Positions 20,845-32,049 of a DNA stretch of 64,000 bases are shown here, piece by piece. The position numbers and the translations under genes are program-made. A model generated the notes under the pieces. It saw nothing but the letters and a program-made list of their open reading frames with translations. It ran no database searches and was not told where the DNA came from. Position 1 is the stretch's first letter. Every line of letters starts with the position of its first letter. This DNA comes from Nothopassalora personata (Eukaryota; Ascomycota; Dothideomycetes; Mycosphaerellales; Mycosphaerellaceae): positions 2,852,001 through 2,916,000 of the forward strand of contig CM066296.1 of the NCBI GenBank assembly GCA_033816765.1, in the 5' to 3' direction.

Positions 20845-22946
20845 TCAGGCATCTGACACATCTTCTGGTATCATCGGATCTTCTTCTGAGGCCTCGTCAG
20901 GGCCATCACCACCACTATCACCTCCAGCTGCCAGTGCCAACTCCCATGTTGCCGGCCTGAAGGGCCACTCGAACCAGGCTTTGGTCAGTCCTTCAAGCAT
21001 GTCATCCGACAACACACGCACTCGTACGTTATGCGGATTTAGTCGACCTCCTTTCCGGGGATCTGTCACGGCCGAAACCATGGGTAGTAAATCCTGTGCA
21101 GCATTCGGTGCCATTCTATCCAAAGCCCAAGGTAATGTCGCTGCTTTGAACATGAAGAGGTATTTCACGAGGTCTTGAGCTGCATTGGTAGCATCCAGCC
21201 TGGTTACGATGTCTGGCACAGCCAAGTCGCGGGAATGAGGCACGACGTCTAAGAGTGCCATATCGCCCTGTGGCCAGAACTCTCGGTCTGATGCCTGGAA
21301 CGCTTCATAGGGTCGCTTATCATGAGCCAGAACCTGTGGTGACGAGTAGAAGGCGAGATTGTCGTCCAGCATGAGTTCAATTGGTTGTTGGAGATTTGGG
21401 TTGTCTTGTAAGTACTTGGTGCGTATTGCTTCATCGAGTCGAATGATCCGATCTTTGAGAGCTTCCACATTCTGGCCCTTGTCTTTCATAGCGCAGTAGT
21501 GAGCTTCCAGATTGACGACAGACAGCAACAGGTCCAGGATAAGTGCAGCGCGCATCTCGCTTCCATACAGCGCTCCGCCAGACATATCGTCCTTCGCTCT
21601 AGAGCCGCCCAGACGACGGGATGCTCTGCCTCGAGTGACTTCCCGTTCGTTGTGTGGTTGCCACAAAGTTTGGGGATGCTCGATGTGCTTGAGGTATTCA
21701 TGCAGTATTAAGTTGAGCTTATCGGGCCTGCTGACACTTCGAGACTGTTTGACTGCATCGAGAGTCCCCTGACTCCTGGTTTCGAGATCCGCGACAGCCT
21801 TCTCGAGCATGGCCGGGGTGTCGTAGGAAATTATCAATGGCGACTTCATCTTTCTCCGTGAAGCAGGGAGAACATTGGGTGGCTGGAGCAGATCACGGTC
21901 TTTGGGAATATGCATACCTGCACTCCGCATTCTGGTACGCACCTGTCGAGCGCTTTCCACACCAATACCGCTGGATCTCTCGTTGATTGTCACGTCATCC
22001 TGCCGCACGCTGTTTTTGCGGTAATAGACGAGCGCTGGTCTGACGCCCACCACTTCAGAGATCTGTGCGCCTAAGCTTAGCCCGACACTGTAGCCCGAGA
22101 TGTACTGATTGCGCTGTGGCAACATGACACTCTTTTCATGGTCCGGGATCCACCAGAGCATTCGTGCCAGCCCACCTCTGTGGAATAATTCGTTACTTAG
22201 AGATGCCCATATATGGTGTTGCAGCACACCATGGGCAGGAGAAATTACTCGCGACGCGACATTATTTGACACCCGCAGCTTCCTTGCAAGATTGCCTGTT
22301 ATCAGCAAAGATGGGCGTGCCTGCCGCAACCTAGGATCGCCATCTTCAAGCTTGCTCAGTTCCGGCAACAGACCACTGTCATCTAGAAGAGACCTGGTAT
22401 TGGCCAAGTACGTGCCATGGCTGGTGCCAGATAGAGACGTGTGTCTGAACGTGGACCCAGGTTGATGTAAAAGTGGCTTAATGAAAGCGTCGAGATACAA
22501 GTCATCGGGCTCCAGCAGGACGTGGTTCTTCGGCCGCAGGAGATGATGAAGCTTTCTCGACCATAGGCAAGCACCAGGATTGATGTCGATTATGGTGCAC
22601 CCTTTGTAAGGCTTCAGGGTTGGAGCGAGGTATTGAAGAACATCGTCTAGATAGAAGGTCAGCTCCCTCCCGCTGAAGTGCAAGAAGAAATGGGCATTGT
22701 TGTACCACAGAGCTTCTCACTGACAATATCTGTCCTTGGACCATGGCCATATGGATCGGTGGGGTCCAAACGTCCTCGAGTCTTGATGCCTTTGATCGAT
22801 TTCCTTCTTGAAATGAAACCGCCAAACGTCTGGACAAGAGCAGTGGTCACGGGGTTTGTTGGATCAATGTAGCGTCTTGCCGCGCCGCCCAGTCCACTCA
22901 TGAACGACGATGAGCACGTGATGACGATGCGTTTGGGAGACGGCAA
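20845..22946 (-). CDS. MTF1: Mitochondrial transcription factor 1-like (rRNA dimethylase fold)
   Basis: Exon 1 (22706-22946) and exon 2 (20845-22646) join across a 59 nt intron (GTACAA...CTAG) to give 680 aa. The N-terminus is basic and Ser/Arg-rich as for mitochondrial import, then 'TALVQTFGGF' and 'DIVSEKLC'; across the junction comes 'DDVLQYLAPTLKPYKG' and the SAM-fold motif 'CTIIDINPGACLWSRKL' with 'HVLLEPDDLYLD' at its acidic position. This is the Mtf1/mtTFB arrangement: a KsgA/Dim1-like fold that acts as promoter-melting partner of mitochondrial RNA polymerase. Filamentous fungal homologues are about twice as long as yeast Mtf1, as here. The C-terminal end is very acidic ('DEASEEDPMIPEDVSD'). 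The gene is divergently transcribed from the AMSH gene across a 515 nt shared promoter. Confidence 0.85.
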
Positions 22947-22969
22947 GTGATGATGGTTCAGAAGAAGAT

Positions 22970-23070
22970 GGATATCTGTCGTCGAAAGGGGAAGCAGAAG
23001 AAATCCGTGTTTAGGAGGAAAATAGAAATAGTATTTTTCGTCGTCGAAAAGGGATATCTCTCGTCGAAAG
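22970..23070. repeat. 19-nt direct repeat pair in divergent promoter
   Basis: GGATATCTGTCGTCGAAAG at 22970-22988 recurs as GGATATCTCTCGTCGAAAG at 23052-23070, one mismatch in 19, with starts 82 nt apart. The core TCGTCGAAA occurs a third time near 23040. Such spacing could reflect paired factor sites; this is inference. Confidence 0.7.
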
Positions 23071-23085
23071 ATTTCCGCACATGGT

Positions 23086-23136
23086 CAGCCACAACAAGGT
23101 GCCGCCACAACAAGGTTGGCGGCACCTTTGTGGCTG
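23086..23136. repeat. Long hairpin (inverted repeat) in divergent promoter
   Basis: The left arm 'CAGCCACAACAAGGTGCCGC' plus C (23086-23106) pairs with the right arm 'GGCGGCACCTTTGTGGCTG' (23118-23136): 19 base pairs with a 2-nt bulge on the left and an 11-nt loop. The innermost 11 pairs are perfect. Confidence 0.8.
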
Positions 23137-23361
23137 GGCGCTTGACAGGGGTGGCGCGATAAACCTTGCTTAGCCCGTTCGGCGTGGCATCAACCGTCAA
23201 CGTCAGGCAGCGGCGATGAGCGTGACGAGTTCCGTTTCGTAGGAAAAGAGTCAACGTGCTGCACTCTCGTAGGAAAGGAAGAGAGAGTCTCGTTGTCCGT
23301 GTCAGATTAGATGCCACCTCCCAAAAGCGTCGAGAATTTGGCGGCTCAAGAATTTGGCTGT

Positions 23362-23380
23362 CTGGCTGGCTGGCTGGCTG
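23362..23380 (+). repeat. CTGG tetranucleotide microsatellite
   Basis: Between four and five copies of CTGG lie about 80-100 nt upstream of the AMSH start codon, in its probable 5' UTR or promoter. They are preceded by two copies of AGAATTTGGC. Confidence 0.8.
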
Positions 23381-23462
23381 TGACAGCAACACGCGGCCCT
23401 TCCTCATCTGCTAGCACACCACCATCTTCCGTCGAGAATCGCTCTCTTATTAAATCGTTTAT

Positions 23463-25064
23463 ATGGCGCTTTCTCGCCATCATGCCGCTTTCTCGAAGCC
23501 ACGCACCGTCGAAGAGATCGTGCATGAAGCTCAGAACTTCGACTTCAATCCCGGCCGGTCCATGCAGCAATGGCTCCGGTCCGCCAAGATGCTGCTGACC
23601 GAGGCTTCAATCTGCGAGGAAGAAGGCAACTACCAGACTGCCTACCTGTACATCTACAGACATTGCGAGCTCGTCCTCCAACGACTACCCGAGCACCCGG
23701 ACTATCGTGACCCCCGCTACCACCAGGACCTCGCGCTTGCCCGGAAGGCGGTACAGAAGGGTCTGGTCAAGCTCGAACAGTGGAAGCCAAGGATCACTCG
23801 GGACTACCAGCGCTATGTCAAAGCCATGGAGAGAAGGAATGCCGAGAGGCAGTGCGCCCAGAAGGAATCCACCCAAGCAGGCTCGCAGTATCAACCGTAT
23901 GATGGCTCTCCGAGAGCATCTCGCCACTCGCTTGACAGTGCGCCCCCCAGTCCTACGCAGTCGGTCAGTGTACTGAACGATCGAGACTTCGCCGTTGAGC
24001 TTGCACACCGAGAGATCCGAAGGAGAGATGCCACCCGCACGTCTACGAAACAGGCAGGCATATCACCGGGTACGATTGCCTCGCGGCGCCGAGGCATTGT
24101 TGGTCGTGAGTATGGCGACGAAGGTTACGATCGAGATGGTGTCCGGGAAGCTGCACGCCACCTCGAACAACGAACCGCCCAGCGTCGGGATCATCCGGCG
24201 GGAATGCGGCGTCCACCACAATCATCATACTTCTACCCAAGCGTGCCACAGAAAGAGAAGCGCATGGACTGGGAATCACCTCGTCCATCACCACTTATAC
24301 CGGAGTCTCGGCACACAATACCACCAGCTTTACCGGCTAAAGAGTCTCTCTACGACTATGGGACCTCCGGACTTGGAAGTCGTCCACCCAGAGTCCCGCC
24401 TCGACCTCGCCTTGACACTTCCCCCACCTCAGCCTCACTACAGAACTTAGACCAGGCACCAGCTCAACTCCCCTCAAGATACACCTTCAAACCATCAGCC
24501 TACACAGAATCCGGCTCACCTCTCCGCACCGTCATGCTGCCCCCAGAACTCCGCATTACCTTCCTCAACCTAGCCCACCCCAATACCGCCCTCAACAAAG
24601 AAACCTGCGGCATCCTCGGCGCAACAGTAATTTCCAACGCCCTCTTCATCACGCACCTCATAATCCCGGACCAGACCAGCACCTCCGATACCTGCGACAC
24701 CACCGAGGCCGGCGACAACGCTCTCTTCGACTACTGCGATTCCAAGAACCTTCTCGTCTGCGGCTGGATTCACACGCATCCTTCGCAATCCTGCTTCCTC
24801 TCGAGTAGGGACTTGCACACCAGCTCAGGATACCAGGTGATGCTTCCAGAGGCGATCGCGATCGTGTGTGCGCCCAGACACAGGCCGGACTGGGGGATTT
24901 TCAGGTTAACGGATCCGCCCGGTCTGCCGCATGTTCTGGACTGTAAGCAGAGTGGATTGTTCCACCCGCATAGTGAGAGTAATCTTTACACCGATGCGTT
25001 GAGGCCCGGACATGTCATGGAGGGACCATTGGAGTTTGAGGTTGTGGATCTGAGGACAACGTGA
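23463..25064 (+). CDS. AMSH-type JAMM deubiquitinase
   Basis: A single exon encodes 533 aa. Residues about 15-125 form the USP8-dimerisation/MIT-like helical region ('TVEEIVHEAQNFDFNP' and 'SICEEEGNYQTAYLYIYRH'). The centre (about 130-350) is Pro/Ser/Arg-rich and disordered. Residues about 358-533 are an MPN+ domain with the full JAMM set: Glu380 in 'KETCGILG', His437 and His439 in 'WIHTHPSQS', and Asp450 in 'FLSSRD'. AMSH enzymes are zinc metalloproteases that cut Lys63-linked ubiquitin chains on endosomal cargo together with ESCRT-0; the fission yeast counterpart is Sst2. All catalytic residues are present, so activity is expected. The start follows 'TTAT', only moderately Kozak-like, but the MIT-like homology begins a few residues later. 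Confidence 0.92.
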   Translation: MALSRHHAAFSKPRTVEEIVHEAQNFDFNPGRSMQQWLRSAKMLLTEASICEEEGNYQTAYLYIYRHCELVLQRLPEHPDYRDPRYHQDLALARKAVQKGLVKLEQWKPRITRDYQRYVKAMERRNAERQCAQKESTQAGSQYQPYDGSPRASRHSLDSAPPSPTQSVSVLNDRDFAVELAHREIRRRDATRTSTKQAGISPGTIASRRRGIVGREYGDEGYDRDGVREAARHLEQRTAQRRDHPAGMRRPPQSSYFYPSVPQKEKRMDWESPRPSPLIPESRHTIPPALPAKESLYDYGTSGLGSRPPRVPPRPRLDTSPTSASLQNLDQAPAQLPSRYTFKPSAYTESGSPLRTVMLPPELRITFLNLAHPNTALNKETCGILGATVISNALFITHLIIPDQTSTSDTCDTTEAGDNALFDYCDSKNLLVCGWIHTHPSQSCFLSSRDLHTSSGYQVMLPEAIAIVCAPRHRPDWGIFRLTDPPGLPHVLDCKQSGLFHPHSESNLYTDALRPGHVMEGPLEFEVVDLRTT

Positions 25065-25522
25065 TAGGGATGTGGTTGGAGAGGTTCCTGCTGAGCGGAT
25101 GATGTTGTCTTTGAGGGACCATGAGCACAACAACAGTGGCATGTCCGGGCACGACGTAGCCAGAATCACGGTATAGACGGTACATCATGGGACAGTCATA
25201 TAATTTCATGACGACGAGGTCGTCTTGCCTGCCAGCATGCAGTCATCATTTTGAAGCGCATTAAGCGCTGTACGCAAGTCTATAGAGCGAGGGCTCTGAA
25301 CATATAACGTACAGTCCTCTACGACAGCTCGGTCGTCTTTGGAGCATGACGAAGGGGACGTAGGAGCTCGGTTGGCCCGGTAGTGTTGAAGCGGAGTAGC
25401 GCGTCTCGCATGCTTCGTCTCGAATGCTACGAGACGGTCGGAAGCAGTAGCACTGGATAACGGTCAAGAGAACAGACGTTCTTTGCAGCTATCCGCTCAC
25501 GTCTATTGTCTACAGCCCTTCT
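25065..25522. other. Convergent intergenic region
   Basis: The 3' ends of the AMSH and eIF2A genes face each other over about 460 nt. Nothing gene-like is seen; it presumably holds both polyadenylation regions. Confidence 0.6.
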
Positions 25523-27697
25523 CTAATCACCAGTATAGCCAAGCGCGGTGAGCTCCTTCCTCACCTGCTCCTCGGTACCGATCTTGAGCACTTGCGTACC
25601 TTCCAACTTCTCACCTCCTGCCTGCCTCATCTTGAGGTCATCAATAGCACGTAGCTTCTTCAGCAAAGAGCGAGTCTTCTTCTCTTGCGGTGATTGACTG
25701 TCGGGGCTCTTGACCTCGATCGCTGGGGCAGGAACGTGTTGTTGCGCGGAAGGTGCGCCAGCCGGAGCGCCGTTGGTCGCCTGCTTAGGGATCGACGTGT
25801 TGACACTCACGGCTGGGCCACGCTGACGGCTGCCATCACGACGGCGCGATTGGGGACGCGAGTTCTGGTTGCCGCCGGCGCGGCCGTTGGCGTTGGCGTT
25901 CGAACGACTGCGCGGTCGGTCGCGGTTGCCTTGCTGACCTTCGCCGTTTTGGGTAGGTGCGAGTCCGTCCGCGTTTGCCTCAGCCTCCTTGGCCTTCTTC
26001 GCTTCTCTCTTCTTCTTATTCTTCAGAGCCGCCTTGCTCAGGTTCTCGTCTCCCTCGGTGAGACTGACACCGCCGCCGTGAGCCGCACCCGGTGGAAGAT
26101 CGCCAGTAACAGTCTCGGCGCCGGGCACCTCCCGTCGTCGAGGACGAGCACCAAAGGTCAAGGGGCCATCCTGCTTGCCCGACATCATCTCTCTCACGAA
26201 AGCAGCCCCCCCTTCGTCCTCGCGCTTGAAGGCCAGTGGCGTTGCAGTGCCGCGCGCGCCTGGTGGACGGTACGCGCCAGCTGGCTTCGATGGCGTCTTC
26301 GCCTTGCCCAAATACTCCAGAGCGGAAGCGTGTGGAGATGGTACTGACAACGGGTTCTCGAGAGGATGCTGCAGAGTCGACTGTGGTCGCCAGATAACAT
26401 GGTAGAGCTCCGTCATATCCTCGTTGTACATCAAGCCACCTCCAACATGCCAGATACGGATACCGTTGTCCACACGAAGACGTGGGCTCGTTGTTGCAGT
26501 AAGAATGTGCTTGCCGTCAGGGCTCCAATCGCAGGTGGAAGTGTTGCTGGCCTCGATCGTGCAAACCTTCTCGTAGTTCTTCTCCAAATCGTAAATGTCC
26601 ATCTGACCAGCCAAGTTTCCAAAGCCAGCGACAAGAACAAAGCGGCCATGTGGAGAGAAGAGGATGGTGTTGCGCGGACCCAGGTTGAAGCTGTGCTGTG
26701 GGACTGCGCGTTGGTTGAAGATGGTAGTCTTCGCGGGCATAAAGCCGTATACGACGCCGAACTCTTTCGAATTGGGTGACCACGACACATCATGGATAGG
26801 TCCCTCCTTGTCAAGCGTGATCCTCGAGTCGAAGCCGCCGTTTGCGCTCAAAATGTACATGGTCGTCTCACCGTAGTAACTCTTGTTGCTCTTGTCGACC
26901 TCAGTCTGGGCGAGAACAATCAGGCTGGTGCCTTCTTGGTTCCACTTCAGCTGGACTTTGTCGCCCTTGAAGAAGTTCTTCTGCGAGACTGGGCTCGAGA
27001 AGTCTGGCACGTTGTAGACCTTGACGACTGCTTGCTGACCATTGCGCTCTGGGACGAAGACAGCAACTGAATGCTTCCTGCCTGGAGAGAGCGCAAAGTC
27101 GGCCACACCCTCGACGCGCAGCTTGTTCCAGACTGTGCTCATGTCTTGGCTCTGGAAGAACTGAACCTCGTTGGTAACAGTGCGAGCACAGAGCTGCTCA
27201 TCGGGGGTGTACTGCAAGTTCCAGCCAGTCTGCCTCTTCTGCACGAATTGTCCCACCACTGCTCTTTCGCCGCTCTCGCCCGCGTTGTCGTCGATTGTGC
27301 GCCATACTTTCAGGTTCTTGGTGGCATTGCCCTCTGCGTCCTTGGTCGGCTGCTGCCACGTGATGATGAACGTACCTGCGGGGGAGAAGCCGAGCTCGTA
27401 GACGTTCTGCGCGGGTAGCGTCGTCACGACATGGCCGACTGAGGCATCCACGACGGTGACGTTCTCTGGCGCAGCCCACGCAAAGTAGCGGCCATCGGGA
27501 GAGTAGGTACAGCAGCGGAGGTTGCCTTCGGGGCGCTGGAACCCTGGTAGTTGCTCGTAGACGGGTGCGGCATCGAACACACCGATGTGCTTGGAGGTGC
27601 GGACTGTGATGGAGCGTCAGTGTTTGTGCCAGAAAGAGGTCATGTGCTGTGTATGTGGACAGGTATCCTTACAAGCAAGTTGTGTCGGCGCAGCCAT
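25523..27697 (-). CDS. Translation initiation factor eIF2A
   Basis: A 25 nt first exon (27673-27697) encodes 'MAAPTQLA', then a 69 nt intron (GTAAGG...CACAG, 27604-27672) and one long exon (25523-27603) complete 701 aa. The spliced start 'FRTSKHIGVFDAAP' matches the family. A WD40-like beta-propeller fills residues about 20-430 ('RCCTYSPDGRYFAWAAPENV', 'WSPNSKEFGVVYGFMPAKTT', 'CDWSPDGKHILTATTSPRLR'), then 'GAYRPPGARG', then a Lys/Ala-rich helical tail ending 'ELTALGYTGD'. eIF2A is a cytosolic factor that binds 40S subunits and can deliver initiator tRNA in GTP-independent initiation. The long frames on the opposite strand here are shadows of this biased sequence. Confidence 0.95.
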
Positions 27698-28525
27698 GGT
27701 CGTCGACAGCGCGTCACGCGTCGGTCACTCTCGCAATGGACAAGAAGTGGCTACGGCGGGGGGCTGCAAGTTTTATCGTGTAGCAGGCAGGTCTTCGGCG
27801 GTTCTTTGTTGCGCTTTCGAGACTGGTTGGGGGTCCCTGCGGGATGGCCAGGCAGGTGACGAATCGCGCGTGACTGAGTTGAATAGCTAAATCCACCTCA
27901 GTAGAGTGTATTGACACGAATAGTCAGCTGGACGCAGCAAACAGAAGAGTTGCGCTTGAAGATGGACCTTGAAGGAGTGCGAGAGAAAGTTGACGGGCGA
28001 GAAAACAAACGTCAACGACTGACGATCACCCGGCCCGCGGAGCCATGAAACTTTAGCCAGGCACCGGCGACATTGTAGGCTCATTTGTCAGGTCATTGAT
28101 TCCAAGACCCACGCACTGGCCGACGTACTGAAGCGACTTTGCAGCAATCAACAAAACTGGTGTCTCTAGAGCGATTCCTCCGAATATGATGCCTTCTCTA
28201 GGTAGGCGGTTGCCTCAAGACTCGGACGAACATTCATAAAGGTGATGCTTACTGATCCGTGCAAGCTTAAGTGCATGGGCCTTCGAGTCAATGCATCTCA
28301 TCAAAAGTGGTGAATATACATACATCTACAAGACCGTATTAAGGTCTAAACGATGTCTTGACAGCCCGCCTTATACCGTATTGATCTCTCCAGCTGACAA
28401 GAACAAGCCTTATGCAAGTGCTAATCTACAATTCAAGGGACATCGCACCGCTCGTGTCGTGGCAGCGACAACTCTCCACATCCTACCATATCCTACACGA
28501 TCCCAGACGCAGACCTTCCACACTG
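27698..28525. other. Intergenic, no gene seen
   Basis: About 830 nt lie between the eIF2A start and the COX20 stop. Short plus-strand frames near 28291-28816 are shadows of COX20 or carry no motif. The eIF2A promoter should lie within the first few hundred bases. Confidence 0.55.
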
Positions 28526-29237
28526 CTACCAGATCTTCCACCAGGGCTTGCTCCCACTGCCCGGCGCCGCCATGTTCAACGCCGCAAACTGCGCATCCTG
28601 CTCCTTCTCCTTCGCCAACCTCCTCTCCTCCCTCAACTGCTCCTTCCTCTTCTCCCTTGCCTTCTTCTCCATATCTTTCTTATTCAAAATCTCCATAGCT
28701 CTCAACATGCCCTCTTTCTCTGCCTGTCGTTTGTACATGCAATACTGATACATCACGCCCGCGCCGACGCAGAAAGTCCCCACGGCCACATTGCAGGCTT
28801 TGAAGATGGGCGCTGAAGATGAGTTAGATCCTGTCGCAACATTATGTTCAATATGATGAGGTGAATCGGTACGTGCCTCCAAATATCACCCTGATCCCAC
28901 CCGTCGCAAAGCCTCCTCCAATCCCCGTCATCAGAGCATCTCTCACACAAGGTCGTTTGTGAATCTCTGTTATGGGCTGTCCGACATGTAGCGCATTGTA
29001 CAGATTGATCTCCGGTATCTCTCCACCTGCAGTGTGCTGTGTTCCACCGGGCATCATGTTCGCATTCTCGGGCGGTTTGTATGGCATCGTTTTGCCATTC
29101 TGCACCGATGTCCATTGCCGTCCTTCGAAAGGCTTCTGTTCTGGGTGTACAGTGAGGGCTTCGCGAGAGAGATCCTCTCTGATTGGCTCTTTGGTGCCCC
29201 CGGGCTGATTTTGAGGTTGCCGCGTATCGTCTGCCAT
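28526..29237 (-). CDS. COX20: Cytochrome c oxidase assembly factor Cox20
   Basis: Exon 1 (28877-29237) and exon 2 (28526-28812) encode 215 aa. The hydrophilic N-terminal 95 residues precede 'RPCVRDALMTGIGGGFATGG' (first membrane segment) and 'FKACNVAVGTFCVGAGVMYQ' (second), then a long charged helix ('NKKDMEKKAREKRKEQLREE') and a short 'KPWWKIW' end. Cox20 is an inner-membrane chaperone for Cox2 in respiratory complex IV assembly. The two exons fit only if the 64 nt intron (28813-28876) uses a GC donor (GAG|GCACGT) with a normal TTCAG acceptor. The nearby GTACCG donor gives the wrong frame. The spliced junction 'IFGAPIFKACN' agrees with the family. Confidence 0.87.
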
Positions 29238-32049
29238 GGTGGTGGTGTGGGAGAAGTGACGACGGAGGAGTCGATGATCATATCAAAGTTGGGTTCGGGG
29301 GTAGATCCGGTAGGGCTGAACCCTGCAATCGTCTCAGGTGGAGATAATGTCTTGACTTCACGTCTTGTTCTACATCGTGTACCTAAACCCTTCGTCCTGA
29401 TGTCACTACGAAGTACATTGTCGGGATGTCCGCAATGCCTAATCTACCAGCTGAAGCTCCACGATGAGAAAGACAGACGCAACCGCATCATAGTTTTGCT
29501 CTCACCACTCACGGAGGCGGGCCACCACTCAGAGGTACTGATGTCTAATCAAGAACATGCAATCAATGATATCAGGATGTCCATGAGCCACTTCGTCACT
29601 TGGATTGCTTATCTGTGTCCTCAGCGGTGGATATTCGAAGACTGTCACGACTGATCTCGCTTCTCCGACGGCATCACAGCATTTACCGCCTCCTGGATAT
29701 GCTCGGCCTGTGAAACGAGCGTGGAGCCTCGCCAAGCTTTGGTGAGCCAGTGCGCTGTGGAATACCGATGACCTGAGAGCGTGTCTGCAGTAGCACGGGA
29801 CATCGGCAGCTTCTGTCCTTCCAGCTCAACAGATTCCTGCAGCGCTCGGCATGCGCTGCCACGACATCAGAACCAAAACAACTCAGGCTTCCGATCTAGC
29901 ATTCCCGACTGCCGTCCAGCTTCTTCGTTGCCTGGGCTGAAAGTGGAACCGGAAGGCCTCTGGTCTGAGCGCGCGCAATTGCCTCGCCGAATTATACACC
30001 ACATCTCCTCATATCTTTACTAAAGGGCAGCCTGGTTGGCAATTTCTCGCGTTCGCGAACAAGGAATGCTCTGAACTACGTGCAGCTGACCAATGATTTC
30101 GCATTGTTACAGGCCAGCCCAATTGGAGTGCCACTACGGAGCAGCCATTATGATTTGCTGGTACTCAGTCCACGAGCCTCACTATTGTGCTTAGGCTCTT
30201 TGAGAACATGAGGTCACGAGTCTGGCTCTGCAAAAAGAGATCCAGATGAGAGTGCCACAAGTCAAGCACCACGAAGGATTGCGTTTATACAATCAAGCCT
30301 AACTGCTCACGGTCTTGCTTAAGCACAGGCAAGCAATCAGGATCGGCAGCGATCAAGGACAGCGCCGGGTGTGGATGCCACGGGTTGTACCTATCGATCG
30401 TTCACTCCACAATCCTCGCGCTCGGACATCCTCTCCTTCACCTACCGAATCTTGGCGGACCCCCCAAGACTTTTGACTACACGTGCTGTGCGTGATGGTA
30501 ATCGCACGTTACGCACCTCGAAGTGTTATATGTGGGGCCATCGCGCTCAATCCATTTCGCCCGCCCACAGAAGAAGAGACGACCCAGTCAAAGTTTACAG
30601 ACAGTCGACTCACTATCAAAGAGGTATGCGAGTGCGGACGCAGTCGGAAGGCATTTCACTCGCGCTATAACAGACTGCATCTGCTGGATCGGGCAACAGT
30701 AGCTCAAATAGGCGCTCCCACAGATTGTACCTGCGTCGACCCTAGCTGGCCAATATCCCCCTAGCTAGCTATCAAATCCTAATTGAACTCTATTCAATTC
30801 AGACTCGACTTCGAGTACTTTAGGATGTATTAACTTTGCCTTGCAGGCCCCTCGAGTACTCGCGCGCATCGAGGCCAAAGCCTCTACGCTCGTACGTCGC
30901 TCACGGCTAAGGTAATATAGGATGGGGGGTTTTCGAGGTGCAAGTTAGATTGTTTGGGCCCATCAAATCTATCGGCATCTATTCAGGGGAAGGCAGCGAA
31001 CTGTGGGGGAACGGAAGTATCGAGGGCACAACACATTCAGATCCCTGAAGCCTGTTGTTGTCTGCGCTGCATACGGACGTATCATGCAGCATGGACGATG
31101 GCCGTCCAATTTTTGCAACGCTGTCTGGAGAGCTCCATGGCTTCTACAGTTGAGATTCCCTGGCGGTTTCGAAGGGCCTCTTCAGCAGTCTGTGTTGGTT
31201 TCTATTGAGGTAAGCAGGTCGTTGAACACACTATGGGTGTCGATGCCGGCATCACGAGAAGTAAAGTTGGAAGAACAGAGCGATGGGGAACGTTGTACAT
31301 AACAATTAGTGCAATTTTGGCCATTGCTATGCAGCGGCGGAGACTATGTGGGCATTCCATCAATCATAGGCATCTTCGACTGCACCTAGGCATTCCTTCA
31401 ACACAGCGCAAGACACCTGGCGGGTCGTTGCAGCATCATGCTAGCCATGGCGTACAGAAGTACAGCTGAACATTCGCAGGTCGCCGACGCACGATGTCGT
31501 GTCGTCAAGCGCAACGAGAGCGGGAGGCGCTTGAACATGGTCCGTGCGAAGCGAGAAAGTGAAAGTTCCCGACCTCCACATTTCTGCACTGTCGTGGACG
31601 TGCCCATGCAGACTGCAGTGAAACGATAATACTTGCGTTGCGGTGCAAATATGCCCCCGGTGATGAAAGCATCACAGCATGTTTCCAAAGGTCGTGAGAT
31701 AGGAAGTCTCGACAGCGACAATACTGCGCATAGAATCCAGGGCCAGTGGTAAGCTCGTGCTTGAGGTACACAGCGATATCTAGCAGGAATCATTATCGAA
31801 GAGGCTGGTCGCTAGAGCACACGGACGCCACAGCTTGGTCATCACCAGCCATGGCCTATACCATAACGATGATCTGTGAACACGATACATATAAGACAAC
31901 ATTGCTTCACTATCTCTATCTCCAATCCACATCAACGTCCACATCTACCACATCCGCAGTACACGAGACCACATCACCCTACTCAATCCCACGCCCACCC
32001 CATCACCGATCTCCAACCTCCACAACAAGATCCCGCCGACACCACCGCA
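29238..32049. other. Gene-poor accessory stretch
   Basis: About 2.8 kb without a supportable gene. Around 29950-30120 a plus-strand fragment recalls an F-box start ('LPRRIIHHISSYL', with 'FLAFANKECSELRAAD' in another frame), but it is interrupted. Frames at 30371-30764 and 31003-31793 show no domain. A short A+T-richer block with a CTAGCTAGCTA motif lies at about 30770-30840 and could be a transposon scar. Confidence 0.5.

Larger units (their letters stand above)
22947..23462. promoter_or_regulatory. Shared divergent promoter MTF1 / AMSH
   Basis: The 516 nt between two divergent start codons must contain both promoters. It holds a near-perfect direct repeat (22970-22988 and 23052-23070), a strong hairpin (23086-23136) and a CTGG microsatellite (about 23362-23380). 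Short 'TCGTAGGAAA' elements near 23237 and 23266 are also repeated. No known factor site was assigned. Confidence 0.6.

Noticed and set aside
23050..23150. The promoter hairpin as a transcription terminator
   Set aside because: Hairpin terminators are bacterial; this is a fungal promoter between divergent genes, so the feature is listed only as an inverted repeat.
29950..30120. F-box-like phrases LPRRIIHHISSYL and LAFANKECSELRAA
   Set aside because: They lie in different frames with stops between them and no further support; at most a weak relic, so not annotated as a gene.
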